64,000 nt of DNA from Erysipelotrichaceae bacterium OPF54 (GTDB lineage: Bacteria > Bacillota_I > Bacilli_A > Erysipelotrichales > Erysipelotrichaceae), in assembly GCA_022834735.1 (NCBI GenBank), contig BQKD01000001.1, positions 721,659-785,658 of the forward strand, in the 5' to 3' direction. Positions 44,008 to 53,612 of the stretch are shown here, one piece after another. The stretch's first letter is position 1, and each line of letters opens with the position of its first letter. The notes beneath the pieces were generated by a model. It saw only the letters and a list, made by a program, of their open reading frames with translations. It had not been told where the DNA came from and ran no database searches. Both the position numbers and the translations under genes were made by a program.

Positions 44008-45231
44008 CTATTTTTCAAGCTTTGCGGCTTTGGCAAACAGGAAGTATCCGATCAGGAACATAAAGGTCAGTGCCGCTACACCAAGATTCTGCTGACCGGT
44101 ATACTGGGTGACGATACCTACGACCAGCAGACCGAGGAAACTGGCTCCTTTTCCGCAGATATCGAACAGGCCGAAATATTCTCCGCTCGCATTATCCGGA
44201 ATGATCTTGGCATAATACGACCGCGAAAGAGCCTGAATGCCTCCCTGGAAGCATCCGACCGCGCCGGCCAGGATCCAGAATTCGACGATGTTGTCAAGCT
44301 GGATCGCAAAGCATGCGATACAGAAATAAGCCAGGATACAGATCTTGATCAGTTTCGCGGTGTCCTGCGTCTTGGAAAGGCTGGCAAACAGCAGACTTGC
44401 AGGGAAAGCGACGATCTGGGTAAAGAGCAGAGCGAGCAGCAGCCCGGTCGAATCGAGACCTAAACTTGTCCCGTATGCGGTCGCCAGATCGATGATCGTA
44501 TATACACCATCTATGAAGAAGAAGAACGCAAGCAGGAACAGGAAGATCTTTTTCTCTTTTTTGATCGATGAAAGCGTTTTTCCCAGGCGCGCGAACGTAT
44601 CATGAATGACATGGCGTTCCGGTTCGATATAGTGTTTCTGCTTATAGGCTCTGGCTAGCGGCAAAGTGAATACGATCCACCATACGGCGTTCAGCACGAA
44701 AGCGATCATCATAGCCGTATGCATTGGCAGCCCGCTTGCGAGAATGATGAACAGCGAGATCACGAACGGGATGCAGCTTCCAATATATCCGAACGCGTAT
44801 CCCTGGCTCGATACCGAGTCCATATGGTCTTCGCTTGTCACATCCACGAGCATGGAATCGTAGAACACAAGAGAAAGCGAATAGCAGATCTTCGCACAAA
44901 TATAAAGGACCAGAAAGCTCAGCCAGTGAGACGGGATCGCAAAGCAGGCCAGCGCAAGGGCGCCAAGCAGGGCGCTTGATAAAAATACTTTCTTTTTATT
45001 TCCTCTGTAGTCGGCGATCGTCCCCAGGATCGGTCCGAGCAGGGCGACGATGATCGTCGAAATACTGGTCGCATACGACCAGTAGCTTAAATAATCGCTT
45101 TCGGCTACTCCAGCAGCGTCAGAAAGTGAATTGAAATAGATCGGCAGGATCGTGGAAACGAGCAGGATAAATGCCGAGTTTCCTATATCGTAACAAATCC
45201 ACTTGAATTCAAGTTTCGTGAGTTTTTTCAT
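44008..45231 (-). CDS. MFS transporter, UMF1/Atg22-like
   Basis: The 407-residue transporter has about twelve helices. It begins KLEFKWICYDIGNSAFILLVSTILPIYF and includes GPILGTIADYRGNKKK and FYDSMLVDVTSEDHMDSVSSQGYAFGY, features of the UMF1 family. Relatives in yeast export amino acids from the vacuole; bacterial substrates are unknown. TGAGGAT precedes the start. Stand-alone gene. Confidence 0.85.
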   Translation of the reverse strand: MKKLTKLEFKWICYDIGNSAFILLVSTILPIYFNSLSDAAGVAESDYLSYWSYATSISTIIVALLGPILGTIADYRGNKKKVFLSSALLGALALACFAIPSHWLSFLVLYICAKICYSLSLVFYDSMLVDVTSEDHMDSVSSQGYAFGYIGSCIPFVISLFIILASGLPMHTAMMIAFVLNAVWWIVFTLPLARAYKQKHYIEPERHVIHDTFARLGKTLSSIKKEKKIFLFLLAFFFFIDGVYTIIDLATAYGTSLGLDSTGLLLALLFTQIVAFPASLLFASLSKTQDTAKLIKICILAYFCIACFAIQLDNIVEFWILAGAVGCFQGGIQALSRSYYAKIIPDNASGEYFGLFDICGKGASFLGLLVVGIVTQYTGQQNLGVAALTFMFLIGYFLFAKAAKLEK

Positions 45232-45399
45232 AGTAATATATCCTCATTTCTTTATTACAGGTTATATAATACACGAAAACACGAATAATCAAACTTTTTT
45301 TTCAATTCGTTGGAAAACGGATCATTTCCTTTATGCGTTTCAGTTCCGCCCGTATCCCTTCTCTTGGTAAAATAAAAATACGGAAAAGGAGAACGAATT

Positions 45400-46233
45400 A
45401 TGATCGAATGGCTTGATGCCTATTTTTATTTTATCGTATACAGTATTGCCGGATGGCTTTGCGAAGATGTTTATGTCGGGATCGGAAAAAGAAAATTTGT
45501 CAACAGAGGTTTTTTATACGGACCGTACTGTCCGATCTACGGCTGCGGAGCGCTGATCGTCCTGTATCCGCTCATGCTGCTCGGCGATCATCCGGTCCTC
45601 GTGTTTTTTGGCGGCATGATCCTGACCAGCGCCCTGGAATATTTTACGAGCTGGCTCATGGAAAAACTGTTCCATGAAAAATGGTGGGATTACAGCACCT
45701 ATAAATTCAATATCAACGGCCGTGTGTGCCTTCTCAATTCGACGCTGTTCGGGCTGATGTCTCTTGTCGTGGTGTTCGGCATCCAGCCGTTCGTGGAACG
45801 ATGGGCACGCTCGATCCCGCTGCAGACGATGGAAATCTTTCTGGGCGCTTTCACGGTATGCTTCGTGACCGATCTGATCGTAACGTGTGTTCATCTGATC
45901 AAACGGCGCAACGTGCTGCAGAAGATGCATGCGCAGATCGAAACGATGCGCGAGCAGTTCGAAGCGGATACGATGCAGCGTCGTCTTGATATGGAAACGC
46001 AGTTTGCCGAGCTGGGCGAGCGGATCGGGGAATGGGTCGATACCCGGCCGGATCTCGAGGATCTGTTCCGCGACTTCAACGCGAATATGGAAAAGATCCA
46101 GAAAATCGGTTCGCAGCGCATTTCCAAAGCGTTTCCTGCCCGCCGGATCACTGGCGTTTTCGCACCATCCCACAAGATTGCCCGGACGATCCGCGAGCGG
46201 ATCGCAGATGCGGTAAATGGCGAAGAAAAATAA
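45400..46233 (+). CDS. Putative ABC-type membrane protein, CmpB/DUF1113 family
   Basis: The 277-residue protein has about five helices in its first 165 residues with family motifs SIAGWLCEDVYVGIGKRKFVNRGFLYGPYCPIYG and SWLMEKLFHEKWWDYS. A cytoplasmic coiled coil of about 110 residues follows. This family (PF06541) is named for ABC transport but experimental support is thin. AAAAGGAG precedes the start and a terminator follows. Confidence 0.82.
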   Translation: MIEWLDAYFYFIVYSIAGWLCEDVYVGIGKRKFVNRGFLYGPYCPIYGCGALIVLYPLMLLGDHPVLVFFGGMILTSALEYFTSWLMEKLFHEKWWDYSTYKFNINGRVCLLNSTLFGLMSLVVVFGIQPFVERWARSIPLQTMEIFLGAFTVCFVTDLIVTCVHLIKRRNVLQKMHAQIETMREQFEADTMQRRLDMETQFAELGERIGEWVDTRPDLEDLFRDFNANMEKIQKIGSQRISKAFPARRITGVFAPSHKIARTIRERIADAVNGEEK

Positions 46234-46258
46234 GAGGGAATGAAAAAATAAGTTCAAA

Positions 46259-46291
46259 TCACCTGAAAACCTTTCAGGTGATTCTTTTTTT
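46259..46291 (+). terminator. Terminator after the CmpB-like gene
   Basis: Ten-bp stem TCACCTGAAA/TTTCAGGTGA (46259-46268 with 46272-46281) and T8. The next gene's -10 begins 4 bases later. Confidence 0.85.
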
Positions 46292-46294
46292 GGA

Positions 46295-46300
46295 TATAAT
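46295..46300 (+). promoter_or_regulatory. -10 element of the NERD gene (predicts a leaderless mRNA)
   Basis: TATAAT ends 7 bases before ATG 46308. No ribosome site can fit between them. Confidence 0.45.
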
Positions 46301-46307
46301 GGGTTCG

Positions 46308-46970
46308 ATGAAGAAATCAAGCAATCCAAACCGTACCCGGTATCAAAAATACAGGCTGCTTTTTTATTTATGTCTTCTTTTTATCGCGCTGACGATCGTG
46401 GTATGTGTGGAATACAGGACATGGATATCCATGATCTGGACGATCGTATTTGCGCTTTTTGCGTGGCAGTGCCATGTGCAGGCGAAAATCTCGCGATGCG
46501 GGCTGGCTGGCGAAGAGAAGACCTATGATATGCTGCTCAATCTGCCCAAAGCATATACGGTCCTCAACAATATCGAACTGGAGGTCAACGGGAAGAAAGG
46601 GGAGCTCGATCTGCTGGTCATCAGCGAATTCGGACTGTTTATCGTGGAGGTGAAAAACCACAGCGGGACCATCATCGGCAGAAAAGGACAGAACACGTGG
46701 CGGCAGGAAAAAATATCCGGGACCAAATATATGAAAAATCCGATCCATCAGCTCGAAAGGGAAATGAGGCTGCTTCGGGAAATGCTCGATCCGTTTCAGA
46801 TCCGGATCCCGATTTTCGGGTGCGTGTACTTTTCCAATGCCAAAAAGGTGGAGACCGATTCCTCGAATGTCATCATGGATCCTGACCGGCTGATGGACCG
46901 GATATGCGCCTTTAAAAATCCGATCCTGAAGAAAAGCGATATCCGGAAAATTATTCGAATTTTGCGTTGA
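46308..46970 (+). CDS. Membrane-anchored NERD domain protein
   Basis: The 220-residue protein has two adjacent N-terminal helices (YRLLFYLCLLFIALTIVV; ISMIWTIVFALFAWQC), then a NERD domain. The NERD core is GLAGEEKTYDMLLNL ... GELDLLVISEFGLFIVEVKNHSGTIIG, with the PD-(D/E)XK-like E, D and E-x-K residues of this nuclease-related family. Members are thought to process nucleic acid, but activity is rarely shown. ATG 46308 is at the predicted transcription start; ATG 46299 lies inside the -10. Confidence 0.82.
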   Translation: MKKSSNPNRTRYQKYRLLFYLCLLFIALTIVVCVEYRTWISMIWTIVFALFAWQCHVQAKISRCGLAGEEKTYDMLLNLPKAYTVLNNIELEVNGKKGELDLLVISEFGLFIVEVKNHSGTIIGRKGQNTWRQEKISGTKYMKNPIHQLEREMRLLREMLDPFQIRIPIFGCVYFSNAKKVETDSSNVIMDPDRLMDRICAFKNPILKKSDIRKIIRILR

Positions 46971-46995
46971 TTTATTTGATTTGATTTGATAATAT
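46967..46995 (+). promoter_or_regulatory. rpsF operon promoter
   Basis: TTGATT (46967-46972), 17-bp spacer ending TGA, TAATAT (46990-46995). Confidence 0.65.
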
Positions 46996-47065
46996 ATTGG
47001 AGCAAGTTTGTGCTTGCTCTCTGTTTCATTTATTGAAACCAAACAGTCCAAAGGGAGGTGTACGC

Positions 47066-47359
47066 ATGAAAAAATATGAAATCATGTATATCGTAAACGC
47101 GTCTTTAGACGATGCACAGTTCGAAGCGCTGGAAAAGAGGATCTATGCTCCGATCCTGGAAAACGGCGGATCAATCGACAACGTTGACAACTGGGGTGTT
47201 CGTGAATTCGCGTACGAGATCGATCACATGAAAAAAGGTCACTATGTAGTTATCAATGTTACTGCAGACAATAAAGGAATCGAAGAATTCCAGCGTCTTT
47301 GCCGCATTAACAATTCAGTGATCCGTTTCATGGTCGTTAAAACTGAAGGCGAAAAATAA
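47066..47359 (+). CDS. rpsF: Ribosomal protein S6 (bS6)
   Basis: The 97-residue 30S protein starts [15 protein letters not shown] and ends [12 protein letters not shown]. It binds S18 (rpsR, two genes on). GGGAGGTG at 47053-47060 sets the start. In Bacillus the S6-S18 pair autoregulates this operon through the leader, which is about 60 nt here. Confidence 0.96.
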   Translation: MKKYEIMYIVNASLDDAQFEALEKRIYAPILENGGSIDNVDNWGVREFAYEIDHMKKGHYVVINVTADNKGIEEFQRLCRINNSVIRFMVVKTEGEK

Positions 47360-47376
47360 TAATAGAGGAAAACAAT

Positions 47377-47847
47377 ATGATTAATCGAGTGGTATTGATA
47401 GGACGGCTTACAAAAGATCCTGAACTTCGCAAAACGCAGAGCGGAACGAGCGTTGTGTCGTATACGATCGCGGTCAACCGCCGCAGCCAGACTCCGGGCC
47501 AGCCGGATGCCGATTTTATTAACTGCGTAGCCTGGAACAAGACGGCTGAGCTCATGGCTCAGTATCTTCACAAAGGTTCGCTGATCGGTGTGGAAGGGCG
47601 TATTCAGACGCGCAGCTATGATAACCAGCAGGGACAGCGTGTATATGTGACTGAGGTCGTTACCGACAGTGTTCAGTTCCTTGAACCGAAAAACGCTCAG
47701 CCGCAGCAGAATTCGTATAACTCATACAATTCCTATTCGCAGCCGGCTCCGGTGAATCCGTATGCAGCTCCTGCAGACAATTCATTCAGTTCAGCTTTCG
47801 ATGCGGATGATACGCTGGATATTGCCAGTGATGATCTACCATTCTAG
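47377..47847 (+). CDS. ssb: Single-stranded DNA-binding protein
   Basis: The 156-residue SSB has an N-terminal OB fold ([22 protein letters not shown] ... [37 protein letters not shown]). A flexible Gln/Asn/Ser/Tyr linker leads to the acidic tip DDLPF that recruits repair and replication partners. It lies between rpsF and rpsR in the classic order. Confidence 0.96.
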   Translation: MINRVVLIGRLTKDPELRKTQSGTSVVSYTIAVNRRSQTPGQPDADFINCVAWNKTAELMAQYLHKGSLIGVEGRIQTRSYDNQQGQRVYVTEVVTDSVQFLEPKNAQPQQNSYNSYNSYSQPAPVNPYAAPADNSFSSAFDADDTLDIASDDLPF

Positions 47848-47861
47848 AAAGGAACAAAAAG

Positions 47862-48092
47862 ATGGCTTTTAAAAAACAACGTATGGGTCGTAAAAAAGTT
47901 TGCTATTTTACGAAAAATAAAATCAAGGAAATCGACTACAAAGATGTAGAGCTTCTGAAACGTTTCATCAACGCGAACGGGAAGATCATTCCTAGACGTG
48001 TAACTGGAACTCGTGCAAAATATCAGAGAATGCTTGCAACCGCAATCAAACGTGCACGCCAGATGGCTCTGCTGCCTTACGTAGTAGACTAA
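47862..48092 (+). CDS. rpsR: Ribosomal protein S18 (bS18)
   Basis: The 76-residue protein has the S18 core [50 protein letters not shown]. Partner of S6. A terminator follows. Confidence 0.97.
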   Translation: MAFKKQRMGRKKVCYFTKNKIKEIDYKDVELLKRFINANGKIIPRRVTGTRAKYQRMLATAIKRARQMALLPYVVD

Positions 48093-48110
48093 TTTTCCAC
48101 AGGATACCAG

Positions 48111-48134
48111 ACGGGCTTCGGCCCGTTTTTTTTT
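48111..48134 (+). terminator. Terminator of rpsF-ssb-rpsR
   Basis: Stem ACGGGC/GCCCGT with TTCG loop and nine T. Confidence 0.9.
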
Positions 48135-48146
48135 ATATAGGAAAAA

Positions 48147-48166
48147 GAAACGTTTCGTATTATAAT
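48147..48166 (+). promoter_or_regulatory. yybS promoter with GAAACGTTTC palindrome (predicts a leaderless mRNA)
   Basis: TATAAT (48161-48166) ends 6 bases before ATG 48173, with no ribosome site. A perfect 10-bp palindrome GAAACGTTTC (48147-48156) lies in the spacer region and could be an operator. Confidence 0.45.
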
Positions 48167-48172
48167 TCTTCT

Positions 48173-49042
48173 ATGAATTCAACAGTAAAAACCCGACAAA
48201 TTACCAGGGGCGCCATGGTGTGCGCGATTTACGGCATCATGCTGTTCGCCAACCAGCAGTTTGCCCTGGCGATCGAAGACGGCATGTCATGGATCTTCGC
48301 GTTTCCGATCCTCATCTATGCTGCGCAGAATCCTTCTTCGGTCGCCGCGGTCTGTGCAGCGGCCATGGCGCTGGAAACCTTTTTATTCGGAGGCTTTACG
48401 ACATGGTTTTACAGCTGGACCTCGATCGTGATCGGATACTTGTACGGTATCGGAATCTACAGACGCTGGAGCAGCGATATCAAGCTCGTTGTGACCTTCC
48501 TTTTATCCCTGGGATCCTATATTTTTATTTTCTGGATGTGGGCAGGCATCTTCGGCCTTGACTATTCGGCTGATTTTCAGATGATCCATGAGATCATGCC
48601 ATTTATCGATATGAGGGTGTTCCTTGCCGCCATCATTTTTGTGCTCTCCTTGCTGCAGACCATCTGCATCCATCTGCTGGCTACCTTGATCTGCATCCGG
48701 ATGAAGATCCCTACGGTTCCGGTCAAGAAGATTTCCCAGCTCAGGCCAAACAAAATGGTCGGTATCGTTTCGATCGTGATCGGGGCACTCTTTTTCCTGA
48801 GCCAAAATGTGCTACAATGGAATGCAGAAGTCAAAGATATCATACTGATCGCTTTAATGATCGATCTATGCGCGCTTGATTACTACGGGATTTTGTATAT
48901 GCTCGATCGAAGCGGGCGCAAAGCGCAGAGAAAGAGATCCTTTTTTGCGATTTTCGGCGCTTTTGTTCCCGGGATCAATGCGATCTGGATCATACTAGGA
49001 GAACTGGACTGCCTGTTCGATTTGAGGAAAGTAAGAGGATAA
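48173..49042 (+). CDS. yybS: DUF2232 membrane protein, YybS-like
   Basis: The 289-residue protein has about eight helices and lies directly before gdpP, the position of yybS in Bacillus. Family features include the N-terminal ITRGAMVCAIYGIMLF and the late YYGILYMLDRS. Its function is unknown, perhaps an ECF-like or envelope component. No Shine-Dalgarno precedes ATG 48173 and the -10 is only 6 bases upstream. The following gdpP starts 1 base after its stop. Confidence 0.8.
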   Translation: MNSTVKTRQITRGAMVCAIYGIMLFANQQFALAIEDGMSWIFAFPILIYAAQNPSSVAAVCAAAMALETFLFGGFTTWFYSWTSIVIGYLYGIGIYRRWSSDIKLVVTFLLSLGSYIFIFWMWAGIFGLDYSADFQMIHEIMPFIDMRVFLAAIIFVLSLLQTICIHLLATLICIRMKIPTVPVKKISQLRPNKMVGIVSIVIGALFFLSQNVLQWNAEVKDIILIALMIDLCALDYYGILYMLDRSGRKAQRKRSFFAIFGAFVPGINAIWIILGELDCLFDLRKVRG

Positions 49043-49043
49043 T

Positions 49044-51023
49044 ATGAAGAGTTATACCAAATGGCGCAACTGGATGTTCGCCCTTGTGTTATTGATCGTC
49101 GCCATGTGCGCCTACGCGCTCTGGATCCATGACTGGATCGCGGCAATCTGTATCGTGGTGATCACCGGAGCATTTACTGTGATTTTTATCAGTTTCTGGC
49201 ATGCACTGAAAAAACGCGGACTGCAGACCGAGTTCGATATTTCGCGCGTTCTGGGCCGGGATGCCAAGGAAGCGCTTCAGGTAGGAGATGTCGGGATCCT
49301 GACATACAACGATGAATTTGTCGTAACGTGGACAAGCGATTTTTTCCGGGAACGGCATATCGATCTGGTCAACCGCAAGATCACGGCGTGGATCGAAAAT
49401 GTCCGGGAACTGTTCGATGAAGATATCGACTCGGTGATCGGAAAATATGATCACCGGATCTATGAGATCCTGAAAAAGGAGGATGCGCAGGTCCTTTACG
49501 TTCGCGATATCACGGAAGTGTATAAACTGCGTCATCATCAACAGCAGAACGAAGTGGTGGCCGCCCTGATGCAGCTCGATAACTATGTAGAGTACCAGTC
49601 GTACGAAAACGAGGAAGTGATCGCCAATATCAATACGCATCTGCGCACACCGCTTATTACATGGGCCAAGGAACATCACATGCTCGTGCGGCGCATTCGG
49701 TCGGATCGTATTTTCGTTCTGTTCAATCATGAGATCCTTGACCGGATCCGTCATGAGAATTTTACGATCCTGCAGGAAATCAAGGATGAAGCCGCAAGGA
49801 TCGACGTGTCGATCACGTTAAGCATGGCGATCGCCTACGGCACGAACAATTACGAAGAGCTCGATAAAATGCTCAACGAACTGATCGAGCTGGCCCAGAG
49901 CCGCGGCGGAGATCAGGCAGCCATCCAGTGCGCGGGCAAGCGCGTCCATTACATTGGAGGAAATTCTGAAACGAGCTCGCAGCGCTCAAAAGTTCGCGTG
50001 CGGATCATGGCCCAGTCGATCCAGGAAGCGATCAAGGAGAGCGGACGCGTCTTCATCGTAGGGCATGTGAATACGGATTACGACTGCATGGGAGCGGCCC
50101 TTTCCATGTCCAACTGGTGCCGGGCTCTGCACCGCAACGCATTTATCGTGCTGCAGAACGTGCCGAGGGATTATCAGCTGCAGGATACGATGGACCATTA
50201 TAAACAGGCCATTCGCGAAAGACATCAGTTTATCACGATTTCGGAAGCCGTGGATATGGTCGATCCGAAAAACGATCTGCTGATCATGGTCGATCATGCG
50301 GTGCCGCAGATTTCGTCAGGAAAGACATTTATCGATAAATTCGAACGGATCGTTGTGATCGATCATCACCGGCGAAACGATCAGTTTGTCGTGCACCCGC
50401 TCATCACGTATGTGGAAAGCCAGGCTTCCTCCACCTGCGAGCTGATGGTGGAGCTGATCCAGTCGATCCCGAATCACATTCCGATATTCGAAGCGGAGGC
50501 GACGATCATGTATCTCGGGATCCTGGTAGATACGAACCGGTTCAAGATGCACACGTCGGCCCGCACGTTCGAGACCGCGGCCACGCTGCGTATCTGGGGC
50601 GCCAACGCCAAGCTGGCTGAAAAAGCGCTGTGCGAGGATCTGGGAGATTTCAGGCTGCGCACCGAGCTTGTTTCTCTGGGAGAAATGTATTATGGTCATT
50701 TTGTGATCGCAGCGATCAAGGATCTGGAAATCGACCGTACGATGATGTCTCAGGTTTCCGATTCGCTGCTCAAGATCAAAGGCTGTCTCGCTTCGTTTAC
50801 GATCGCGCGTTCTAAAAACAATCCTGAGGATGTGGCGGTCAGTGCGCGAAGCGACGGCTCCTACAATGTGCAGAAGATCATGGAAAAAATGAACGGGGGC
50901 GGCCATTTTACGGCGGCGGCGCTGGAAAGAAAAAATACAACGGTGGAAGCTGTGAAAGAAGAGCTTTTAGGATATTTGAAGGAGGATGCAAAAAGTGAAG
51001 GTTATATTGCTGAAGGACGTTAA
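49044..51023 (+). CDS. gdpP: Cyclic-di-AMP phosphodiesterase GdpP
   Basis: The 659-residue membrane enzyme degrades c-di-AMP to pApA. Order: two N-terminal helices (MFALVLLIVAMCAYALWI; IAAICIVVITGAFTVIFISFW), a PAS-like region, and a degenerate GGDEF (about residues 170-310). The DHH-DHHA1 domains follow, with metal ligands in GHVNTDYDCMGA, MVDHAVPQ and VIDHHRRND and the end NGGGHFTAAA. c-di-AMP level affects potassium and wall homeostasis. The 3' end overlaps rplI. Confidence 0.94.
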   Translation: MKSYTKWRNWMFALVLLIVAMCAYALWIHDWIAAICIVVITGAFTVIFISFWHALKKRGLQTEFDISRVLGRDAKEALQVGDVGILTYNDEFVVTWTSDFFRERHIDLVNRKITAWIENVRELFDEDIDSVIGKYDHRIYEILKKEDAQVLYVRDITEVYKLRHHQQQNEVVAALMQLDNYVEYQSYENEEVIANINTHLRTPLITWAKEHHMLVRRIRSDRIFVLFNHEILDRIRHENFTILQEIKDEAARIDVSITLSMAIAYGTNNYEELDKMLNELIELAQSRGGDQAAIQCAGKRVHYIGGNSETSSQRSKVRVRIMAQSIQEAIKESGRVFIVGHVNTDYDCMGAALSMSNWCRALHRNAFIVLQNVPRDYQLQDTMDHYKQAIRERHQFITISEAVDMVDPKNDLLIMVDHAVPQISSGKTFIDKFERIVVIDHHRRNDQFVVHPLITYVESQASSTCELMVELIQSIPNHIPIFEAEATIMYLGILVDTNRFKMHTSARTFETAATLRIWGANAKLAEKALCEDLGDFRLRTELVSLGEMYYGHFVIAAIKDLEIDRTMMSQVSDSLLKIKGCLASFTIARSKNNPEDVAVSARSDGSYNVQKIMEKMNGGGHFTAAALERKNTTVEAVKEELLGYLKEDAKSEGYIAEGR

Positions 51024-51444
51024 GAATGTCGGGAAAAAAGATGAAGTGAAGGAAGTCAATGACGGATATGCGTCGAACTTCCTGTTCAGAAATAAAATGG
51101 CCATCCCTTATACAAAGGGGAGCAAGCGTGTTCTCGAACAGCAGATGGAGGAAAAGGCGGCCAATGAAGCCCAGCTTGAAAAGGAGGCGGAAGAACTTCG
51201 CGAGCGCCTGAAGGGCATGACGTTCGAATTCAAGCTGAAGGTCGGAAAGAACGGCAACGTGTTCGGTACCATTTCCAATAAACAGGTCGTGCAGGCTCTG
51301 GCTGATCAGGGGATCCATATCGATAAACGCCGCATCCGCAAAGAGGATCCGATCAATTCTTTAGGAACGACGATCGTAAAAGCGGATCTGTACAAAAATA
51401 AAGTAATTGGCGAAATCAAGGTCCATGTGAGCGAAAAGGAGTAG
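50995..51444 (+). CDS. rplI: Ribosomal protein L9 (bL9)
   Basis: The 149-residue protein has the L9 form: N-terminal KVILLKDVKNVGKKDEVKEVNDGYASNFLF, a long charged helix, and a C-terminal domain with GSVT-like FGTISNKQV. GTG 50995 is chosen since AAGGAGG (50979-50985) is 9 bases away; an ATG at 50986 would abut that site. It overlaps gdpP by 29 bases. Confidence 0.95.
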   Translation: MKVILLKDVKNVGKKDEVKEVNDGYASNFLFRNKMAIPYTKGSKRVLEQQMEEKAANEAQLEKEAEELRERLKGMTFEFKLKVGKNGNVFGTISNKQVVQALADQGIHIDKRRIRKEDPINSLGTTIVKADLYKNKVIGEIKVHVSEKE

Positions 51445-51447
51445 CTC

Positions 51448-52809
51448 ATGGCAAAGGAACTGCCTAATTCGCCAGGCATAGAACAAGCCCTCCTTGGCTC
51501 CCTGATGGTTTATTCGAGTGTCATGTCCGCATGCACCGAACTGGACCTCGAAGCCAGGGAGTTTTATTTGCCTGCGCATGAACGCATTTATTTATGCATG
51601 AAGGAACTGTTCGATTCGGGACATCCGATCGATCTGAACAATGTGGTGACCCGTCTGCAGGATAAGGAAGAGCTCGAACGGGCAGGAGGAGCCGATTATC
51701 TGATCAAGCTCATGGATTCTGCCGTGTCTCCGGCCAACACCCATTCCTATATCGAAACGATCAAGAACAAAGCGCAGATGCGCGAACTCATCCTTGCGGC
51801 CGATTCGATCGCGCAGACGACATACGAATCGACCGAGGACATCGATACGCTGCTCGATGAAGCTGAACGAAGCATCATGGATGTGACAAGACATCGGCGC
51901 GGGACAGAATTTGAAAGCAGCCGGGCCATTGTCGAACGGGTCATCGACGAGCTGAACCGGCTGAAAAACATGGATGGCGTGACCGGGATCAAGACCGGAT
52001 ATTCCGATCTGGACAGGTATACCAACGGCTTTCAGCGGGGAGACCTCATCATACTGGCGGCCCGTCCGGCGATGGGAAAATCGGCTCTGGCGCTGAACTT
52101 TGCTTCCGAGGTCGCAAAGCACAACAAGGATGAAGCGGTCGCGATCTTTTCGCTGGAAATGCCGACCGATTCGCTGATGAAGCGTCTGCTCAGCGCCGAA
52201 AGCGATGTGCAGGCGACCAAGCTGCGGGACGGATCGCTTTCCAACGATGACTGGTCCAAACTGTACGAAGGCGGGAACCGTCTGAGCGAGCGAAAGATCT
52301 TTATCGACGATACATCGAGCATCAAGGTTTCCCAGATCTTTTCAAAGTGCCGGAAGCTGAAAAGCGAATATGGATCGCTTTCGCTGATCGTGATCGATTA
52401 TCTGCAGCTGATCACGGGAACCCGGGCGGATTCGCGCCAGCAGGAAGTGTCCGATATTTCCCGAAATCTGAAAATCCTGGCCAAGGAACTCGATTGTCCG
52501 GTCATCGCGCTTTCCCAGCTGAGCCGGGAGGTCGAAAAGCGGACGGATCATCGGCCGCAGCTTGCGGATCTGCGCGAGTCCGGTTCGATCGAACAGGATG
52601 CGGATATCGTCATGTTCCTGTACCGGGAAAAGTATTACGAGCGGGACGAAGAGGAAGCGGATAAAAAGGATACGGAACTGGTCGATCTGACGCTGGCAAA
52701 ACATCGCAACGGCGGACTGGGCGATATCAAGCTCGTTTTCCAGAAATCGATTTCCAAATTTTCGACATGGGATCAGACAAATCGGGGAGATGATATTTAT
52801 GCGGGTTGA
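51448..52809 (+). CDS. dnaB: Replicative DNA helicase
   Basis: The 453-residue hexameric helicase unwinds DNA ahead of the polymerase. The N-terminal domain (SPGIEQALLGSLM) binds primase. The RecA-like core has Walker A RPAMGKSALAL, Walker B LIVIDYLQLI, and ALSQLSREVEKR, DLRESGSIEQDADIVMFLYR. It follows rplI by 3 bases in the Bacillus-like order (called dnaC there). No intein is present. Confidence 0.96.
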   Translation: MAKELPNSPGIEQALLGSLMVYSSVMSACTELDLEAREFYLPAHERIYLCMKELFDSGHPIDLNNVVTRLQDKEELERAGGADYLIKLMDSAVSPANTHSYIETIKNKAQMRELILAADSIAQTTYESTEDIDTLLDEAERSIMDVTRHRRGTEFESSRAIVERVIDELNRLKNMDGVTGIKTGYSDLDRYTNGFQRGDLIILAARPAMGKSALALNFASEVAKHNKDEAVAIFSLEMPTDSLMKRLLSAESDVQATKLRDGSLSNDDWSKLYEGGNRLSERKIFIDDTSSIKVSQIFSKCRKLKSEYGSLSLIVIDYLQLITGTRADSRQQEVSDISRNLKILAKELDCPVIALSQLSREVEKRTDHRPQLADLRESGSIEQDADIVMFLYREKYYERDEEEADKKDTELVDLTLAKHRNGGLGDIKLVFQKSISKFSTWDQTNRGDDIYAG

Positions 52810-53539
52810 TCTTTTATGCAGCGGTTCGAAAGGTAACTGCTGTCTGATCCGCAGCGAAAAGGCACAGATCGTGATCGACTGCGGTTCCACGAAACGGCAT
52901 CTGATGCAGGCCTTCAAGGCTGTGGATGCTGTCCCTGAAAATACACATGGAATTTTTATAACACACACACATTCTGATCATATTTCACAAAAAAAAATAT
53001 TTGCAAATATTCCGATGTACTCGTATTGTGATATAGGAGACGTTGAATGTCCTGTTCATGTAGAACCGTTTCAGGTCATCGGGATCGAAGATCTGCGCAT
53101 ACAAGTCATTCCTTTATCGCATGATTGTCCGAAAACAGCAGGGTATGTTGTTACTGATGGCAGCCAGACGCTCGTGTATATCACGGATACAGGATATTTG
53201 GCGAATTCAAACAAACCATATTTGAAAAATGCCAATTACTACATTTTTGAAAGCAATCACGATGTGGCGATGCTTATGGCGACAAACAGGCCTTTGTTCC
53301 TGAAACAGAGGATTCTTTCGCCCAGCGGGCATCTCAACAATGAGGATTGCGCCAAAAATCTGACCGAACTTGTGGGTGATCAGACGTCGCAAATCATCCT
53401 GGCTCATATTTCTCAGGAGGCCAACACTGCCGAGCTGGCCTTGAAAACAACCTATGAAGTTTTTGAAAGAAAGGAAATCAGCCTGGAGCACATTACTGTG
53501 CGTGCGGCGGGACAATATGATATTGAAACTATCGCCTAA
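52799..53539 (+). CDS. walJ: Metallo-beta-lactamase fold hydrolase, WalJ/YycJ type
   Basis: The 246-residue protein has the metal motif THTHSDH, preceded by [13 protein letters not shown], which is typical of YycJ/WalJ. That family is a probable nuclease tied to the WalKR regulon and mismatch repair. Further ligands lie in LSHDC, TDTGY and ILAHIS. ATG 52799 fits a GGGGAGATG site inside dnaB and overlaps its last 11 bases. A stretch at about 52965-53040 is clearly more AT-rich than its surroundings. Confidence 0.9.
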   Translation: MRVDLLCSGSKGNCCLIRSEKAQIVIDCGSTKRHLMQAFKAVDAVPENTHGIFITHTHSDHISQKKIFANIPMYSYCDIGDVECPVHVEPFQVIGIEDLRIQVIPLSHDCPKTAGYVVTDGSQTLVYITDTGYLANSNKPYLKNANYYIFESNHDVAMLMATNRPLFLKQRILSPSGHLNNEDCAKNLTELVGDQTSQIILAHISQEANTAELALKTTYEVFERKEISLEHITVRAAGQYDIETIA

Positions 53540-53564
53540 TGTTCGTTGCGCGGTAGTTTTTTTT
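53527..53564 (+). terminator. Terminator at the end of walJ
   Basis: Nine-bp stem (53527-53535 with 53550-53558, one G-U) and T8; the 5' arm includes the end of walJ. Confidence 0.65.
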
Positions 53565-53612
53565 GATTCAGGGGTTTGTTATAATGAGAAAAATGAAGGT
53601 GGTGAAAGAAAC

